This document shows, piece after piece, positions 27,740 through 37,686 of a stretch of 64,000 bases of DNA. Under the pieces are notes generated by a model that saw nothing but the letters and a program-made list of their open reading frames with translations, was not told where the DNA came from and did no database searches. The stretch is from Pseudoalteromonas rhizosphaerae. Lineage in GTDB: Bacteria > Pseudomonadota > Gammaproteobacteria > Enterobacterales > Alteromonadaceae. The translations under genes were made by a program, and so were the position numbers. Location: positions 264,875-328,874 of the forward strand of contig NZ_CABVLM010000006.1 of NCBI RefSeq assembly GCF_902498845.1. Direction: 5' to 3'. Within the stretch, counting starts at the first letter, position 1. Each line of letters opens with the position of its first letter.

Positions 27740-29758
27740 TTAAAATGACAATGCCACACTCATTTCATAACTTTGTGGCTCTTTCCTTACGTCATAGTAG
27801 CTATCTGGCGCATAGGTAGGGTTATAATGCTGTTTATCAAACATATTTTTTACACCAATAGTCCATTGCCACGCACTTTGCTTACTAGGGCGATAACTCA
27901 AGTGAGCATCCAAAGTCCAGTAGCTACCTTTATTATCTCGTTGTGCAATTTCTGGCACTTTTACACTGGTATGATAGCTTAGGCTTTGGTTACGCCGACT
28001 AAGGTAATTAATTCCCGCATAAAATGAAAATTGCTCATCCTCCATAAACAGCAGCCAATTTAATGTATCTTTTGCCAATGACGCTTGCTCTGAATTAACT
28101 CGGGTATAATTAAATGAAGTACTAATGTGGTTAAAGTGAGACCAATCTGTATAATATTGATTATTCCACTCAACTTCATATCCAGGAACGTGTAATTGCT
28201 CACTGCTATTTTCGTAAGGCTTACCATTTACAGACTGAATAAACTCACTCAAATAACTGCTAAACCCGCGCAGAGTAATATTATTATTAGCTGAAAAATG
28301 ATACACCCACTCACCTTCAAATGTCTCTATTTGTTCAGGATTTAGATTTGGATTTCCTGATATATTATTGTCACTGCGCACTTCATATTGCTGTAAAAAA
28401 GTAGGCGCTCGAAAAGCCGTTCCCCATATCAGTTTACCAGACCACTGTTCATTACCTTGATAAGTCACAGCAATCCGCGGAGAAGTTTCTGAGCTGAACT
28501 CAGGGTAGTCATCAACCCGCACACCAACCGTCAATCCTAAGCGTTGTTCAAAAAATAGTGATTCTTGTTGAAAGTAAATAGCCCGATTATGGCTTGATGG
28601 TGTTAAGTCACCATCTCGAATCACCCTTGATTCATACTCATTAACTTCTACCGCGTTTTGTTTTTTTATCGTCTCATGATATTCACCAACTTGACGTTGT
28701 TGAAAGGTCAGCCCAACAATAGCATGGTGATTTGGATTAAACGCGTAACTCCACTGACTGCGCACACCATTTGATGTGGAATCCAAGTCTGAGTCAGAAT
28801 AAAAATCAATATTGCCCTGCAGATCGGTAATCGTGCGCTCAAAGTAGCGCTTCACCTTGTAGGTATACAATTGATTTTCTATCGATAATTTATCAAAGCT
28901 AAGTTTATTTTGAATGTGCGCACTGAGTGTTTGATAGCGTTGAGATTTATATTGATTTGACGAATAATGAGGATACTCTGTCGTGTAATCATCATAATTT
29001 ATAGCAAATTGCCACTGTTCATTGCGTAAAGACACTCCCAGACTTTTAGCATCAACATTATTATCATGCGTTGATGCAAAACCGTTGCGGTCATATAGTT
29101 GAGGATAGCCTTTGCTATCTAAGAGTCGCCCTGACAAAACAAATGTTCCGCCCGCAAACTCTTTCCCCGTATTGATAGTAGCTGATTGACGATCGTAACT
29201 GGCAACCCCTGCTGAGATGCGAGTTCGTTCAGGCGCTTTTGCTTTCGTAAAAATAGAAATCAAACCTGAATATGCATCACCACCATATAATGCAGATCCT
29301 GGTCCGCGGATAACTTCTATTCGCTCAATATTATTTATTTGTATCTGTTCATCAGGAGACCAGCCTCCAATTAAACCTTCCCGCTGAGGTACGCCATCAA
29401 TAGTTAACATTACTTTGCTGTTTCGACCTGATGGAATGCCTCGGATCCACACCATGTCTCGGCCATTTCGCCGCGATAGTATTTGTACGCCAGGCAACAT
29501 TTTCAATATATCTGATAGCGTTCGCGCGCCCATACTTGCAATTTGAGTGGCGTTAACTGAGCTAATAATATTCGGCGCTTGGCTTATCTTTTTTACGGTT
29601 TGTGACGGGCTCACAACTTCAATGTTAAGTAAGCTCTCAAGCGGGATCTCAAATAGGTTAGTATCTTGCTCATTACTATATGAAAAACTTGGCAAAGCTG
29701 CCAAGCACATAGCTAATGAATTAAGCGGTAAATAACGAGTCAAACGTTTAGGCTTCAT
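27740..29758 (-). CDS. TonB-dependent outer-membrane receptor
   Basis: The 672-residue protein has a signal peptide (LNSLAMCLAALPSFSYS), a TonB-box-like stretch IEVVSPSQTVKK, a plug domain (SQAPNIISSVNATQI, GVQILSRRNGRDMVWIRGIP, ERIEVIRGPGSALYGGDAYSG) and a 22-strand-type barrel ending in MSVALSF. It takes up a large ligand such as a siderophore, heme or vitamin. The substrate cannot be read from the sequence, and no iron genes are adjacent. The alternative start at 29785 would add nine residues. It stands alone. Confidence 0.9.
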   Translation of the reverse strand: MKPKRLTRYLPLNSLAMCLAALPSFSYSNEQDTNLFEIPLESLLNIEVVSPSQTVKKISQAPNIISSVNATQIASMGARTLSDILKMLPGVQILSRRNGRDMVWIRGIPSGRNSKVMLTIDGVPQREGLIGGWSPDEQIQINNIERIEVIRGPGSALYGGDAYSGLISIFTKAKAPERTRISAGVASYDRQSATINTGKEFAGGTFVLSGRLLDSKGYPQLYDRNGFASTHDNNVDAKSLGVSLRNEQWQFAINYDDYTTEYPHYSSNQYKSQRYQTLSAHIQNKLSFDKLSIENQLYTYKVKRYFERTITDLQGNIDFYSDSDLDSTSNGVRSQWSYAFNPNHHAIVGLTFQQRQVGEYHETIKKQNAVEVNEYESRVIRDGDLTPSSHNRAIYFQQESLFFEQRLGLTVGVRVDDYPEFSSETSPRIAVTYQGNEQWSGKLIWGTAFRAPTFLQQYEVRSDNNISGNPNLNPEQIETFEGEWVYHFSANNNITLRGFSSYLSEFIQSVNGKPYENSSEQLHVPGYEVEWNNQYYTDWSHFNHISTSFNYTRVNSEQASLAKDTLNWLLFMEDEQFSFYAGINYLSRRNQSLSYHTSVKVPEIAQRDNKGSYWTLDAHLSYRPSKQSAWQWTIGVKNMFDKQHYNPTYAPDSYYDVRKEPQSYEMSVALSF

Positions 29759-29879
29759 ATCATACTTAATAAAACTAATAACCATAAAAAGGCTAGCTTA
29801 ATTACCACTATATTGCCACAAGACAACACCAAGTTTTTACTCTAGCTGATTAATTTTTTTGAAATTAATAGCAAAACAA

Positions 29880-30854
29880 CTATAAGAATAAATGCGCAGG
29901 AAGGTACACTTCTTGGCGCAGCAACTCTCGTCCTTGTTTAAGTGCATTGTTATACGAAGGTTTATTATCAGTATGAATGTAACCAAAGAAAAATTCAAAA
30001 CCTTGCATATGCTGTTGATAATATAAACGCTGCATTGGGGATGCAAAGCCCTGTCCTCTAAATTGCCCAGTAATAAAAATATCACTGATTAGTAAACCGT
30101 TAAACCCTAGCTCATCGCTCGACTCAGCCATTATCATACCCAGTGGCTCGCCTCTATAAAACGCCGCGCAGCACAATCCGGCTGCAATAGCTTCGCTGAT
30201 ATCGTCTTTTTCGCTAATTGGGACTATTGTTGCCATTTCAGGATGCTGCATTAAAAACTGAGTATAGTCACGCTCATACCAAGGCCAATCTTTATCAAGT
30301 TCAAACGGCTGCAATGCAATATCTGCACAGAGTAATTCATCAACAGTCAGTTTAGGATCTTGTGCTGCTAACAATGAATCAACAGCGCGGCTACCGGCCA
30401 AACTTAGCAGTCGTTTGGCTGGTATTGATCCTGGTGCTGGCCATACACAAATATATTTAGGCGTACACCAGCAAAATACCTTACTAATATAGCGGACCAG
30501 CTGTGCAAGTAATGGTTCTGATAACGGATGCTCACTAAACACTTCAAACATAGTCTCGTCATCATCATTACGACAAACACTGACTATAAATAAGCTACCA
30601 TCATCAGCTTCTACAACTTGCGCGTATAGATCATCATCTGGCACGCTGTCACAAATTGCCCGCCTTTGACGAAGCTCGGCAAAATGCTTTGCATTACAAT
30701 CTTCATTCAGGGCAAGTAAGTCTTCACACTCTTTAGCGATTGCTTTTTCAGTATCTAAACCTATAATTTTATTTAAATTATAAGTTTGTAAAACGCCCTG
30801 ACCTAAGCGACGTAAACATTTTTCATCAATTTTATATAATGGATAATGACGCAT
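29880..30854 (-). CDS. GNAT-like acetyltransferase opposite gss
   Basis: The 324-residue protein has a C-terminal GNAT-like part: YRGEPLGMIMAESSD, then LLISDIFITGQFRGQGFASPMQRL, where RGQGFA is the acetyl-CoA loop, then FFFGYIHTDNKPSYNNALKQG. The N-terminal 180 residues match nothing I recognise. It is transcribed away from the glutathionylspermidine synthetase gene, with 226 bp between the two. A role with polyamines would be an attractive guess, since GNAT enzymes acetylate spermidine, but this is inference. Confidence 0.68.
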   Translation of the reverse strand: MRHYPLYKIDEKCLRRLGQGVLQTYNLNKIIGLDTEKAIAKECEDLLALNEDCNAKHFAELRQRRAICDSVPDDDLYAQVVEADDGSLFIVSVCRNDDDETMFEVFSEHPLSEPLLAQLVRYISKVFCWCTPKYICVWPAPGSIPAKRLLSLAGSRAVDSLLAAQDPKLTVDELLCADIALQPFELDKDWPWYERDYTQFLMQHPEMATIVPISEKDDISEAIAAGLCCAAFYRGEPLGMIMAESSDELGFNGLLISDIFITGQFRGQGFASPMQRLYYQQHMQGFEFFFGYIHTDNKPSYNNALKQGRELLRQEVYLPAHLFL

Positions 30855-31080
30855 AACTTCCCTTTAATGACTGTTTTTAGTTAATATGGGGACAATAAAG
30901 ACGTAAATCAACTAAATGATAATTAAGTGATTAATGAGCTCTTTGTAATACGCAATAACGGTTGGTTAGCGCATCTAGCAGTAACATATAAAATGCCTGA
31001 AAGATTATATTTATTATCTTGCTATCGGCCTTATTCACTCCTATAGTCTGCAAATTATCACTCCTTAATTTTGAATTACT

Positions 31081-32976
31081 TTGTCTATTAAATCTCGCGT
31101 TCCTGTTAGTCAGTTTGGTGAATTATTAGGTTATGCGCCTGGTAATGTTGCTGTTTATTCGTCTGATTACGATACAGCTGACGAAACAATTTATCCTAAC
31201 CGTAGCGCCTATCGTAGTTACCTCGATGGTATTTACATGGGCTATAAATGGCAATGTGTTGAATTTGCGCGACGCTGGATGTATCTCAATCATGGCTATA
31301 TTTTTGATGATGTTGCAATGGCTTACGATATTTTTGAGCTACGCTCAGTGCGTGACATAAACAATCAAACCAGGTTGCCTTTACAAGCATTTCGTAATGG
31401 TGCAAAACACCACCCAGTGGTAGGGAGTTTACTCATTTGGGAAGAAGGCGGTGAATTTGAAGAAACTGGCCATGTTGCGGTGGTGGTTGAAGTACATCAG
31501 GATAAAATTCGTCTTGCTGAACAAAACGTGGCCCATCAGCTATGGCCGCAAGATCAACAGTGGTGTCGCGAACTCAAAGCGAAAGTCACAAAAGAAGGTG
31601 ACTACTGGATTGAGTGCTCTTACAGTGACGCCACTATTTTAGGCTGGATGACACAAACTGAGCACAGCGAATTTAGTGAACCGACGCCTGAAATAAGCAC
31701 TGATCTGTTTGCCATAAAAGCCCAATATGCCACTGATTATGGGCAAGCCACTAAGTCATGGCTTAACATTGCCAATGACGATGAAGCAGCCTACGTAGAG
31801 ATGATGCATGGGCATAAATTGACTTCAGTTAATGCTGATCAACATCATTATTTTACAATTTCAAAAACCGCTCAACAAACTATTGAACATGCTAGCAATG
31901 AATTACATGGCTTGTTTATGCATGCAACAGACTATGTACTGCAGCATCCTGAGCTATTAAAAAAGTTTAATTTACCCGATGCGGTGCTCAATAAGATCCG
32001 CCAATCCTGGGATAATCGCTTAAATCAACTGATCACCAGTCGATTTGATTTTGCATTAACTCCCGCAGGCTTGAAAGTCTATGAATACAACTGCGATTCA
32101 GCATCGTGCTATATGGAAAGTGGCAAAGTACAAGGTAAATGGGCCAAACACTTTGGTGTTAAAACGGGCATTGATGCCGGCCATGATTTATTTAAAGATT
32201 TAGTAAGGGCATGGCGAAAAAGTGAAGTAAACGGCCTTGTCCATATATTGCAAGATGATGAGCCAGAAGAACATTACCATGCATTGTTTATGAAAGAAGC
32301 CATTGAAGCCGCTGGTTTTGAGTGCAAAGTAATCATTGGTTTGACTGATTTACACTGGGACGCAGCGGGCAATATTGTTGATGCTGATGGCGAAAAACTC
32401 AGTTACGTTTGGAAAACATGGTCATGGGAAACCGCTCTTGATCAAATAAGACTAGAGTGTGAGGCAGATCAATCCCAAAGCGATGATTTTGAGCCGCACT
32501 GGCAATCTGGTAAAACCCCACGCTTGGTCGATGTATTACTTCGTAAAAATGTGATGGTTTTTGAGCCGCTATGGACATTAATACCCAGTAATAAAGCAAT
32601 TTTGCCAGTACTGTGGAGTTTATTTCCAAATCATCCGTTTTTACTCAATACTGCATTTGATTTAAATGATGAACTATTGCAAACAGGCTATGTCGTTAAA
32701 CCGATTGTTGGTCGATGCGGTGCAAATATTCAACTCGTTGATGAACAACAACACGTAATAGAAAAAACAACGGGTCATTTTGCCTCTCAAGAGCAAATAT
32801 ACCAGCAGTTATTTGCCCTTCCTAAAGTAGCTGATTACTTTGTGCAAATATGTAGTTTTACCGCAGCAGGTAAATACGCTGGTGCTGGCGTACGCGTTGA
32901 TAAAAGCATGATTATAAACGGCCACAGCGATTGTATGGCACTGCGTATCAGCGATGATAGTTACTATAGTTCTTAA
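31081..32976 (+). CDS. gss: Bifunctional glutathionylspermidine synthetase/amidase
   Basis: The 631-residue enzyme makes and hydrolyses glutathionylspermidine. The N-terminal CHAP amidase (about 1-200) has the catalytic Cys in YKWQCVEFARR and His in ETGHVAVVV. The C-terminal ATP-grasp synthetase shows LKVYEYNCDSASCYMESG, VWKTWSWETA, VFEPLWTLIPSNKAILPVLW and KPIVGRCGANI. It is close to E. coli Gss across its length. An in-frame stop lies at 31072-31074 and the first ATG comes only at codon 53, so the start is a TTG at 31081. Translation from it gives an N-terminus aligned with E. coli. No clear ribosome site is visible. Confidence 0.95.
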   Translation: MSIKSRVPVSQFGELLGYAPGNVAVYSSDYDTADETIYPNRSAYRSYLDGIYMGYKWQCVEFARRWMYLNHGYIFDDVAMAYDIFELRSVRDINNQTRLPLQAFRNGAKHHPVVGSLLIWEEGGEFEETGHVAVVVEVHQDKIRLAEQNVAHQLWPQDQQWCRELKAKVTKEGDYWIECSYSDATILGWMTQTEHSEFSEPTPEISTDLFAIKAQYATDYGQATKSWLNIANDDEAAYVEMMHGHKLTSVNADQHHYFTISKTAQQTIEHASNELHGLFMHATDYVLQHPELLKKFNLPDAVLNKIRQSWDNRLNQLITSRFDFALTPAGLKVYEYNCDSASCYMESGKVQGKWAKHFGVKTGIDAGHDLFKDLVRAWRKSEVNGLVHILQDDEPEEHYHALFMKEAIEAAGFECKVIIGLTDLHWDAAGNIVDADGEKLSYVWKTWSWETALDQIRLECEADQSQSDDFEPHWQSGKTPRLVDVLLRKNVMVFEPLWTLIPSNKAILPVLWSLFPNHPFLLNTAFDLNDELLQTGYVVKPIVGRCGANIQLVDEQQHVIEKTTGHFASQEQIYQQLFALPKVADYFVQICSFTAAGKYAGAGVRVDKSMIINGHSDCMALRISDDSYYSS

Positions 32977-32979
32977 CTA

Positions 32980-33015
32980 AAGAAGAGCCATTCTAACAAT
33001 AAAATGGCTCTTCTT
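32980..33015 (+). terminator. Terminator after gss
   Basis: AAGAAGAGCCATT pairs with AATGGCTCTTCTT around a ten-base loop, 13 bp of stem. The T-rich right arm gives the U-tract. Confidence 0.8.
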
Positions 33016-33306
33016 CACATAAAAAGCTGACTATTGCCTGTGACTTCTATGTGGCTACAAGTTTATCAAAAACTTACCTTAATATGTCCTAATGTTAAAT
33101 CGAAGCAACATAAATAACGCCAGCATACTTATTAAAATGAAAATCCCTTTATGTGCAAATTCCCTACACCTAAATTTTTTCATAACACATGCTTTTAAAG
33201 AACCCTTTACGCAAACAATACACAGTGCTAATATCGGTACACTATTGATTTTAAATTTAATACTCATTTAAAATCAATATATTAAATTACAAATAAGGAT
33301 GATGAT

Positions 33307-33519
33307 ATGAAATTAATTAACACCACTTTATTGCTTGCAACTTTTATATTTACAGCAATAGCATCTAATGCATCTGCCGCTACTGATCCATGGTATGTAT
33401 ATGCAAGTAAAGTAAATGGTTATAGGATGTGTGCTCAAGCCAGCCCTGGATCTGGATGGTATAAAGCAAGCCCAAATGGTTATTCAACTAAAGGCGCATG
33501 TAACTACTATGAAAGATAA
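33307..33519 (+). CDS. Small secreted protein, function unknown
   Basis: The 70-residue protein has a clean signal peptide (LLLATFIFTAIASNASA, cleavage before ATDPW). The mature part is about 46 residues, rich in Tyr, Ser and Gly, with two Cys (YRMCAQA and GACNYY) that could form a disulfide. AAGGA lies eight bases before the ATG at 33307. It is not in an operon; the preceding 290 bp (33016-33306) have no convincing gene. I do not recognise the family. Confidence 0.65.
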   Translation: MKLINTTLLLATFIFTAIASNASAATDPWYVYASKVNGYRMCAQASPGSGWYKASPNGYSTKGACNYYER

Positions 33520-33605
33520 TATTTAATTAATTCGCCTTAATTTTGAGCTTTGCGAGCAAGGCTCTATTAACCTCAACTATTAATAAGATAGATTATCCAA
33601 CTACT

Positions 33606-34055
33606 TTACGCCCGCTCATCTTTTGGTGAGTCCATCACTACATGCGAAGTGATCGTTCGTACCTGTGGGATTGATCCTAAAACATCAGCATGGAATGCTT
33701 TATAAGACTTAATATCAGCGGTTTCTACTCTAAGTAAATATTCAAATGCTCCTGTGACATTATGGCACTCTTTAACTTCATCAATAAACTCAAGTGCTTG
33801 TTCAAAAGCTCGTTGTGATTTCGTAGAGTGCTCATTTAAACCCACCCCCACATACGCGACAAAACCAAGTCCAAACGCTTGATTATTAATAACTGCTCGG
33901 TAGCCTTTGATCACACCTGCTTTTTCTAACTCTTGTACACGGCGCAAGCATGCTGATGGGGATAAACCAACCAAATCAGCAAGTTCAGCGTTGGCAATTC
34001 GACCACTGCGCTTTAACTCTTGCAATATCCTGTCGTTAATTCGATCTTTTTTCAT
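33606..34055 (-). CDS. Lrp/AsnC family transcriptional regulator
   Basis: The 149-residue regulator has the N-terminal helix-turn-helix (NDRILQELKRSGRIANAELADLVGLSPSACLRRV), then an AsnC ligand-binding RAM domain (GFVAYVGVGL, VKECHNVTGAFEYLLRVE, ITSHVVMDS). Lrp-type proteins sense amino acids. It diverges from a LysE exporter gene 100 bp away, a common regulator-exporter pair, so it likely controls that gene through the AT-rich gap. Confidence 0.92.
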   Translation of the reverse strand: MKKDRINDRILQELKRSGRIANAELADLVGLSPSACLRRVQELEKAGVIKGYRAVINNQAFGLGFVAYVGVGLNEHSTKSQRAFEQALEFIDEVKECHNVTGAFEYLLRVETADIKSYKAFHADVLGSIPQVRTITSHVVMDSPKDERA

Positions 34056-34155
34056 ATTAAGTTGCTAAAGTAAATTTTTAATAGATTAATAAGCGCAAAA
34101 ATTGCGAGCCATACAAAATATAATTGCACAATAATTATCAACTGAGCAACTATAA

Positions 34156-34749
34156 ATGAATATTGAATTGGTATCAGCATTAGCATTATTTGCACTTGTA
34201 TCTTCCATCACCCCAGGTCCTAACAACCTGATGTTAATGAACTCAGGCGCTAACTTTGGTTTTAAACGTTCATTGCCACATTTACTCGGCGTAACAATTG
34301 GCTTTGTGATCATGCTCGTATTGGTTGGTTTAGGTGTCATGCAATTATTTGACTTTGTGCCATGGAGTTACCAGCTATTAAAAGTGCTTTGCATTGCTTA
34401 TTTGCTTTATCTTGCTTATAAAATTGCCAGTAATAAAACTCCTATCGGTGCTAAAAATAGCGATACTAGACCTTTTTCTTTTGTACAAGCATCTTTATTT
34501 CAATGGGTTAACCCGAAAGCCTGGACTATGGCATTAAGTGCAGTGAGTGTTTATGCCCCATCCAAAGGAATTGGTGCAGTGGTACTTGTAGGTCTTATTT
34601 TCGGTATAGTTAATTTACCCTGTGTCTGCTCATGGACGTTAGTCGGACAAAAGCTACAAGTATGGCTAAAAGATCGCAAGCGCCTACGAGCATTCAATAT
34701 TTTTATGGCTGTATTGTTAGTCGCCTCGGTACTTTTTAGTATGCTGTGA
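34156..34749 (+). CDS. LysE/RhtB family amino acid exporter
   Basis: The 197-residue membrane protein has six predicted helices and the family start ITPGPNNLMLMNSGANFGF, followed by a FQWVNPKAWTMALSA motif. It exports amino acids or similar compounds through the inner membrane. It faces the Lrp regulator across a short promoter region. The 60 bp before its ATG and its first codons are repeated in degenerate form near 41510-41607. A perfect hairpin follows its stop. Confidence 0.9.
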   Translation: MNIELVSALALFALVSSITPGPNNLMLMNSGANFGFKRSLPHLLGVTIGFVIMLVLVGLGVMQLFDFVPWSYQLLKVLCIAYLLYLAYKIASNKTPIGAKNSDTRPFSFVQASLFQWVNPKAWTMALSAVSVYAPSKGIGAVVLVGLIFGIVNLPCVCSWTLVGQKLQVWLKDRKRLRAFNIFMAVLLVASVLFSML

Positions 34750-34770
34750 GTAATAAAACAAATAAACGCC

Positions 34771-34806
34771 TTAACAATGGCAACTTGGTTAAGTTGCCAT
34801 TGTTAA
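34771..34806. terminator. Perfect 16-bp hairpin after lysE
   Basis: TTAACAATGGCAACTT and its exact complement enclose a GGTT tetraloop. There is no U-tract, so it may be an mRNA-stabilising hairpin or a factor-dependent stop. Confidence 0.55.
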
Positions 34807-34970
34807 CCTCAATTTCAGATAACAAATCAATTTCCAGCAGCTAACTTATAAACCCCCTCGCGAACTAAAACTTTGATCTACTGCAACATAACTATGCTTG
34901 CCTCGTGCAATTATAGAAAGACTTGCAAACAGTACTGACACTTATCTATATTCATGAAGAGGGATGGCTA

Positions 34971-36959
34971 ATGACGAATAAAGCAATAGCGAAGTTTAAT
35001 ATTTCTGCAACCGCAGCAAGTAATTTCCAACATGAAGCTGACGCAACGGCTGATTTTTGGGGCAATAAACCACTTAATACCTTGCCCCCTCATGATTTTA
35101 TTGCTCCTTATGCACGTCATAAAACGCTGCCTACACCCGGTATAGAAAAACGTAATGCTTGGATCATTGGTGGAGGTATTGGTGGCCTAGCAGCGGCATT
35201 TTATCTTATCCGTGATGGCCATATGAGCGCTGAAAATATTACCATTTTGGAAGAAATGGATATTGAAGGCGGTTCAATGGATGGCGCGGGTAACCCTGAT
35301 GACGGCTATATTATTCGTGGTGGCCGTGAAATGAACTGGAATTACGACACCTTGTGGGATCTGTTTCAAGACGTTCCCGCTGTTGAACTGCCCGAAGGCT
35401 ATTCTGTGCTTGATGAGTACCGTTTAATTAATGATAACGACGCTAATTACTCACAAGCCCGTTTAATAAATAAATGCGGTGAGATACTCGATGCAAGTGA
35501 CTTTGGCCTGAATAAAGCCCAGCAATGGGAGCTGATCCGTTTAATGCTCAAGCGCAAAGAAGAGCTTGACGATCTCAGCATTGAAGACTATTTCAGCAAA
35601 GGTTTTTTACAAAGCAATTTTTGGTTTTTATTTCGTACTATGTTTGCCTTTAAAAATTGTCATAGCTTGTTAGAAACTAAACTGTATTTGCATCGCTTTC
35701 TTGATTCTATTGATGGCTTTGCCGACATGTCTGTTTTACTTTTTCCGAAATATAATCAATACGATACCTTTATTAAACCGCTTGCTAATTTATTACGAGA
35801 CAAAGGCGTGAATTTTCAATTTGCAAGCCGTGTAAACGATCTGGATATAACATTTACCGGTAATAAAAAAACCGTAACGGGGATCCATGCCACTATAAAA
35901 GGTCAAGCACAGCATATTAACGTTGCTCCAGACGATTTAGTTTATGCACTAACGGGTTCAATGACAGAGCATACCGCTTATGGCGACATGCAAAATGTGC
36001 CCGAGCTGAACTGTGAAAAACACGATCCCGGCGAAAATAGCGGGTGGAATTTATGGAAAAACCTCGCGAAGAAATCAGCTGTTTTTGGTAAACCCGAAAA
36101 ATTTTATGGCGATATTGATAAGTCTATGTGGGAGTCAGCCACACTGACTTGCAAGCCATCCCCACTTATAGATAAGCTAAAGACATTATCAGTAAACGAT
36201 CCTTACTCTGGTCGCACGGTAACTGGCGGCATTATTACTTTTACAGACTCTAACTGGCTATTGAGTGTAACGTGTAACCGCCAACCTCATTTTCCAGATC
36301 AACCCGATGATACGTTAGTACTTTGGGTCTATGGTTTATTAATGGACAAACAAGGTAATCGTATCGTTAAAACAATGCCACAATGTAGCGGTGAAGAAAT
36401 AATTACGGAGCTTTGCTACCATTTGGGCATTGAACAGCAGCTTGATGAAATCATTGCCAATACCAAGATACGTACAGCGCTAATGCCTTATATCACAGCT
36501 CAATTTATGACTCGTGCAGCTGGTGACAGACCCACCTCAGTTCCTGAAGGTTGTACAAACTTAGGTTTGATTGGTCAATTTGTTGAAACCCACAACGATA
36601 TTATATTCACGATGGAAGCCTCTATTCGTACAGCACGTATTGGGGTATATAAGTTACTTAATATCCCTAAACAAGTGCCCGACATTAGCCCAACCCAATA
36701 TGATATTCGTAACCTAATTAAAGGAGCTAGAGCGCTCAACAGCGGCAAGCCCTTTATTGGCGAGCGGTTATTACACCGCCTGCTTGATAAAACCTACTTT
36801 GCTCATATTTTACCGCCATTACCAGAGCCAAGTAGTAAAGAACAAACCCATTTTGAAGCAGAAATGCATGAGCTACTGGGCAAAGGCAGCTCAGCGATGC
36901 ATAAATTTTCAAGCTGGGTTGGTACACTCAGGGATAATTTTTCGCATAAAGATAAATAA
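34971..36959 (+). CDS. ohyA: Oleate hydratase
   Basis: The 662-residue FAD protein belongs to the MCRA/oleate hydratase family, which adds water to cis-9 unsaturated fatty acids. Visible features are the FAD loop [15 protein letters not shown], the catalytic-loop region [24 protein letters not shown], TSTxTC-type region [24 protein letters not shown] and the C-terminal [20 protein letters not shown]. The ATG at 34971 has GAGGG seven bases upstream; an earlier in-frame ATG at 34923 would add 16 unconserved residues. It stands alone and probably helps detoxify or modify host or environmental fatty acids. Confidence 0.93.
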   Translation: MTNKAIAKFNISATAASNFQHEADATADFWGNKPLNTLPPHDFIAPYARHKTLPTPGIEKRNAWIIGGGIGGLAAAFYLIRDGHMSAENITILEEMDIEGGSMDGAGNPDDGYIIRGGREMNWNYDTLWDLFQDVPAVELPEGYSVLDEYRLINDNDANYSQARLINKCGEILDASDFGLNKAQQWELIRLMLKRKEELDDLSIEDYFSKGFLQSNFWFLFRTMFAFKNCHSLLETKLYLHRFLDSIDGFADMSVLLFPKYNQYDTFIKPLANLLRDKGVNFQFASRVNDLDITFTGNKKTVTGIHATIKGQAQHINVAPDDLVYALTGSMTEHTAYGDMQNVPELNCEKHDPGENSGWNLWKNLAKKSAVFGKPEKFYGDIDKSMWESATLTCKPSPLIDKLKTLSVNDPYSGRTVTGGIITFTDSNWLLSVTCNRQPHFPDQPDDTLVLWVYGLLMDKQGNRIVKTMPQCSGEEIITELCYHLGIEQQLDEIIANTKIRTALMPYITAQFMTRAAGDRPTSVPEGCTNLGLIGQFVETHNDIIFTMEASIRTARIGVYKLLNIPKQVPDISPTQYDIRNLIKGARALNSGKPFIGERLLHRLLDKTYFAHILPPLPEPSSKEQTHFEAEMHELLGKGSSAMHKFSSWVGTLRDNFSHKDK

Positions 36960-36961
36960 TC

Positions 36962-36997
36962 TGAGCTTCGGATAATAAATCTATCCTCAATGGCTAT
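36962..36997. repeat. 36-bp degenerate direct repeat, copy 1
   Basis: Begins TGAGCT and ends GGCTAT just after the oleate hydratase stop. It matches 37094-37129 at 29 of 36 positions, and all seven differences are transitions. Confidence 0.5.
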
Positions 36998-37093
36998 GGA
37001 TGGCCAAGCTAAAAACTATTTCTATACAAAATACAAAGCCTTGATCTTGATAAAGTGCAATAAGAAAAAACCAGGCTAGAATAAATAATAATA

Positions 37094-37129
37094 TGAGCTC
37101 TGGATAATAAATCTGTCTCCAGTAGCTAT
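37094..37129. repeat. 36-bp degenerate direct repeat, copy 2
   Basis: Second copy of the element after oleate hydratase. It shares the core GGATAATAAATCT with copy 1. Confidence 0.5.
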
Positions 37130-37182
37130 TTTAGTAAACCTTTTTAACCAAAGTTCTGGTTAGTAATTTCACGGGAGCCAAA

Positions 37183-37602
37183 ATGAGCCAAACAGTTGCA
37201 GATTTAATGACATCAGATCCATATGCCGTAAGTGCAGAAAACACCCTACACGACGCACATAATCTAATGAAGGAAAAAAATATCCGCCATATTCCGGTAA
37301 TTGATCACAATGGCGAACTAGTGGGTATGTTGACACAAAAAATCATGATTGCCCAAGTGATGAATATTATGGCTAATTACAGCCCTAGCGCACTTGAACG
37401 AAAGGAAAAACAAACGAAAATACACACTATTATGGCAACCGATTTTGCCACTGTACTAGCAACCCAACCACTGCAAGATGTTGCTCGGTTTTTTGTTGAT
37501 AACCGCCATGGTTGCATGCCGGTGATCACTGAAAAAAATAAACTCGTGGGTATACTTACCTCGTCAGACTTTGTACGCCTAGCGGCCGCTTTATTATCTT
37601 AA
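37183..37602 (+). CDS. CBS-domain protein
   Basis: The 139-residue protein is two CBS domains and nothing else: VADLMTSDPYAVSAENTL with IRHIPVIDHNGELVGMLT, then HTIMATDFATVLATQPL with HGCMPVITEKNKLVGILT. CBS pairs bind adenosine nucleotides and act as regulatory modules. No catalytic domain is attached. GGGAG lies seven to eight bases before the ATG. The gene is separate from its neighbours and its target is unknown. Confidence 0.88.
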   Translation: MSQTVADLMTSDPYAVSAENTLHDAHNLMKEKNIRHIPVIDHNGELVGMLTQKIMIAQVMNIMANYSPSALERKEKQTKIHTIMATDFATVLATQPLQDVARFFVDNRHGCMPVITEKNKLVGILTSSDFVRLAAALLS

Positions 37603-37686
37603 TGCAAGGTGATAATAAGACCGCTATCCGTATAAAATGAATATAAACTCGTGTAATCGTGTATGCCAAGTAGTCCTTGGCACACA

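Noticed and set aside
27562..27819. Open frame with TTG start and a good AGGAG upstream
   Set aside because: The second half lies inside the TonB receptor gene on the other strand, the composition is not protein-like and no family is recognisable.
33079..33267. 62-codon minus-strand frame with a hydrophobic centre
   Set aside because: It has no ribosome site, is AT-rich with low-quality composition and overlaps the promoter area of the small secreted protein gene.
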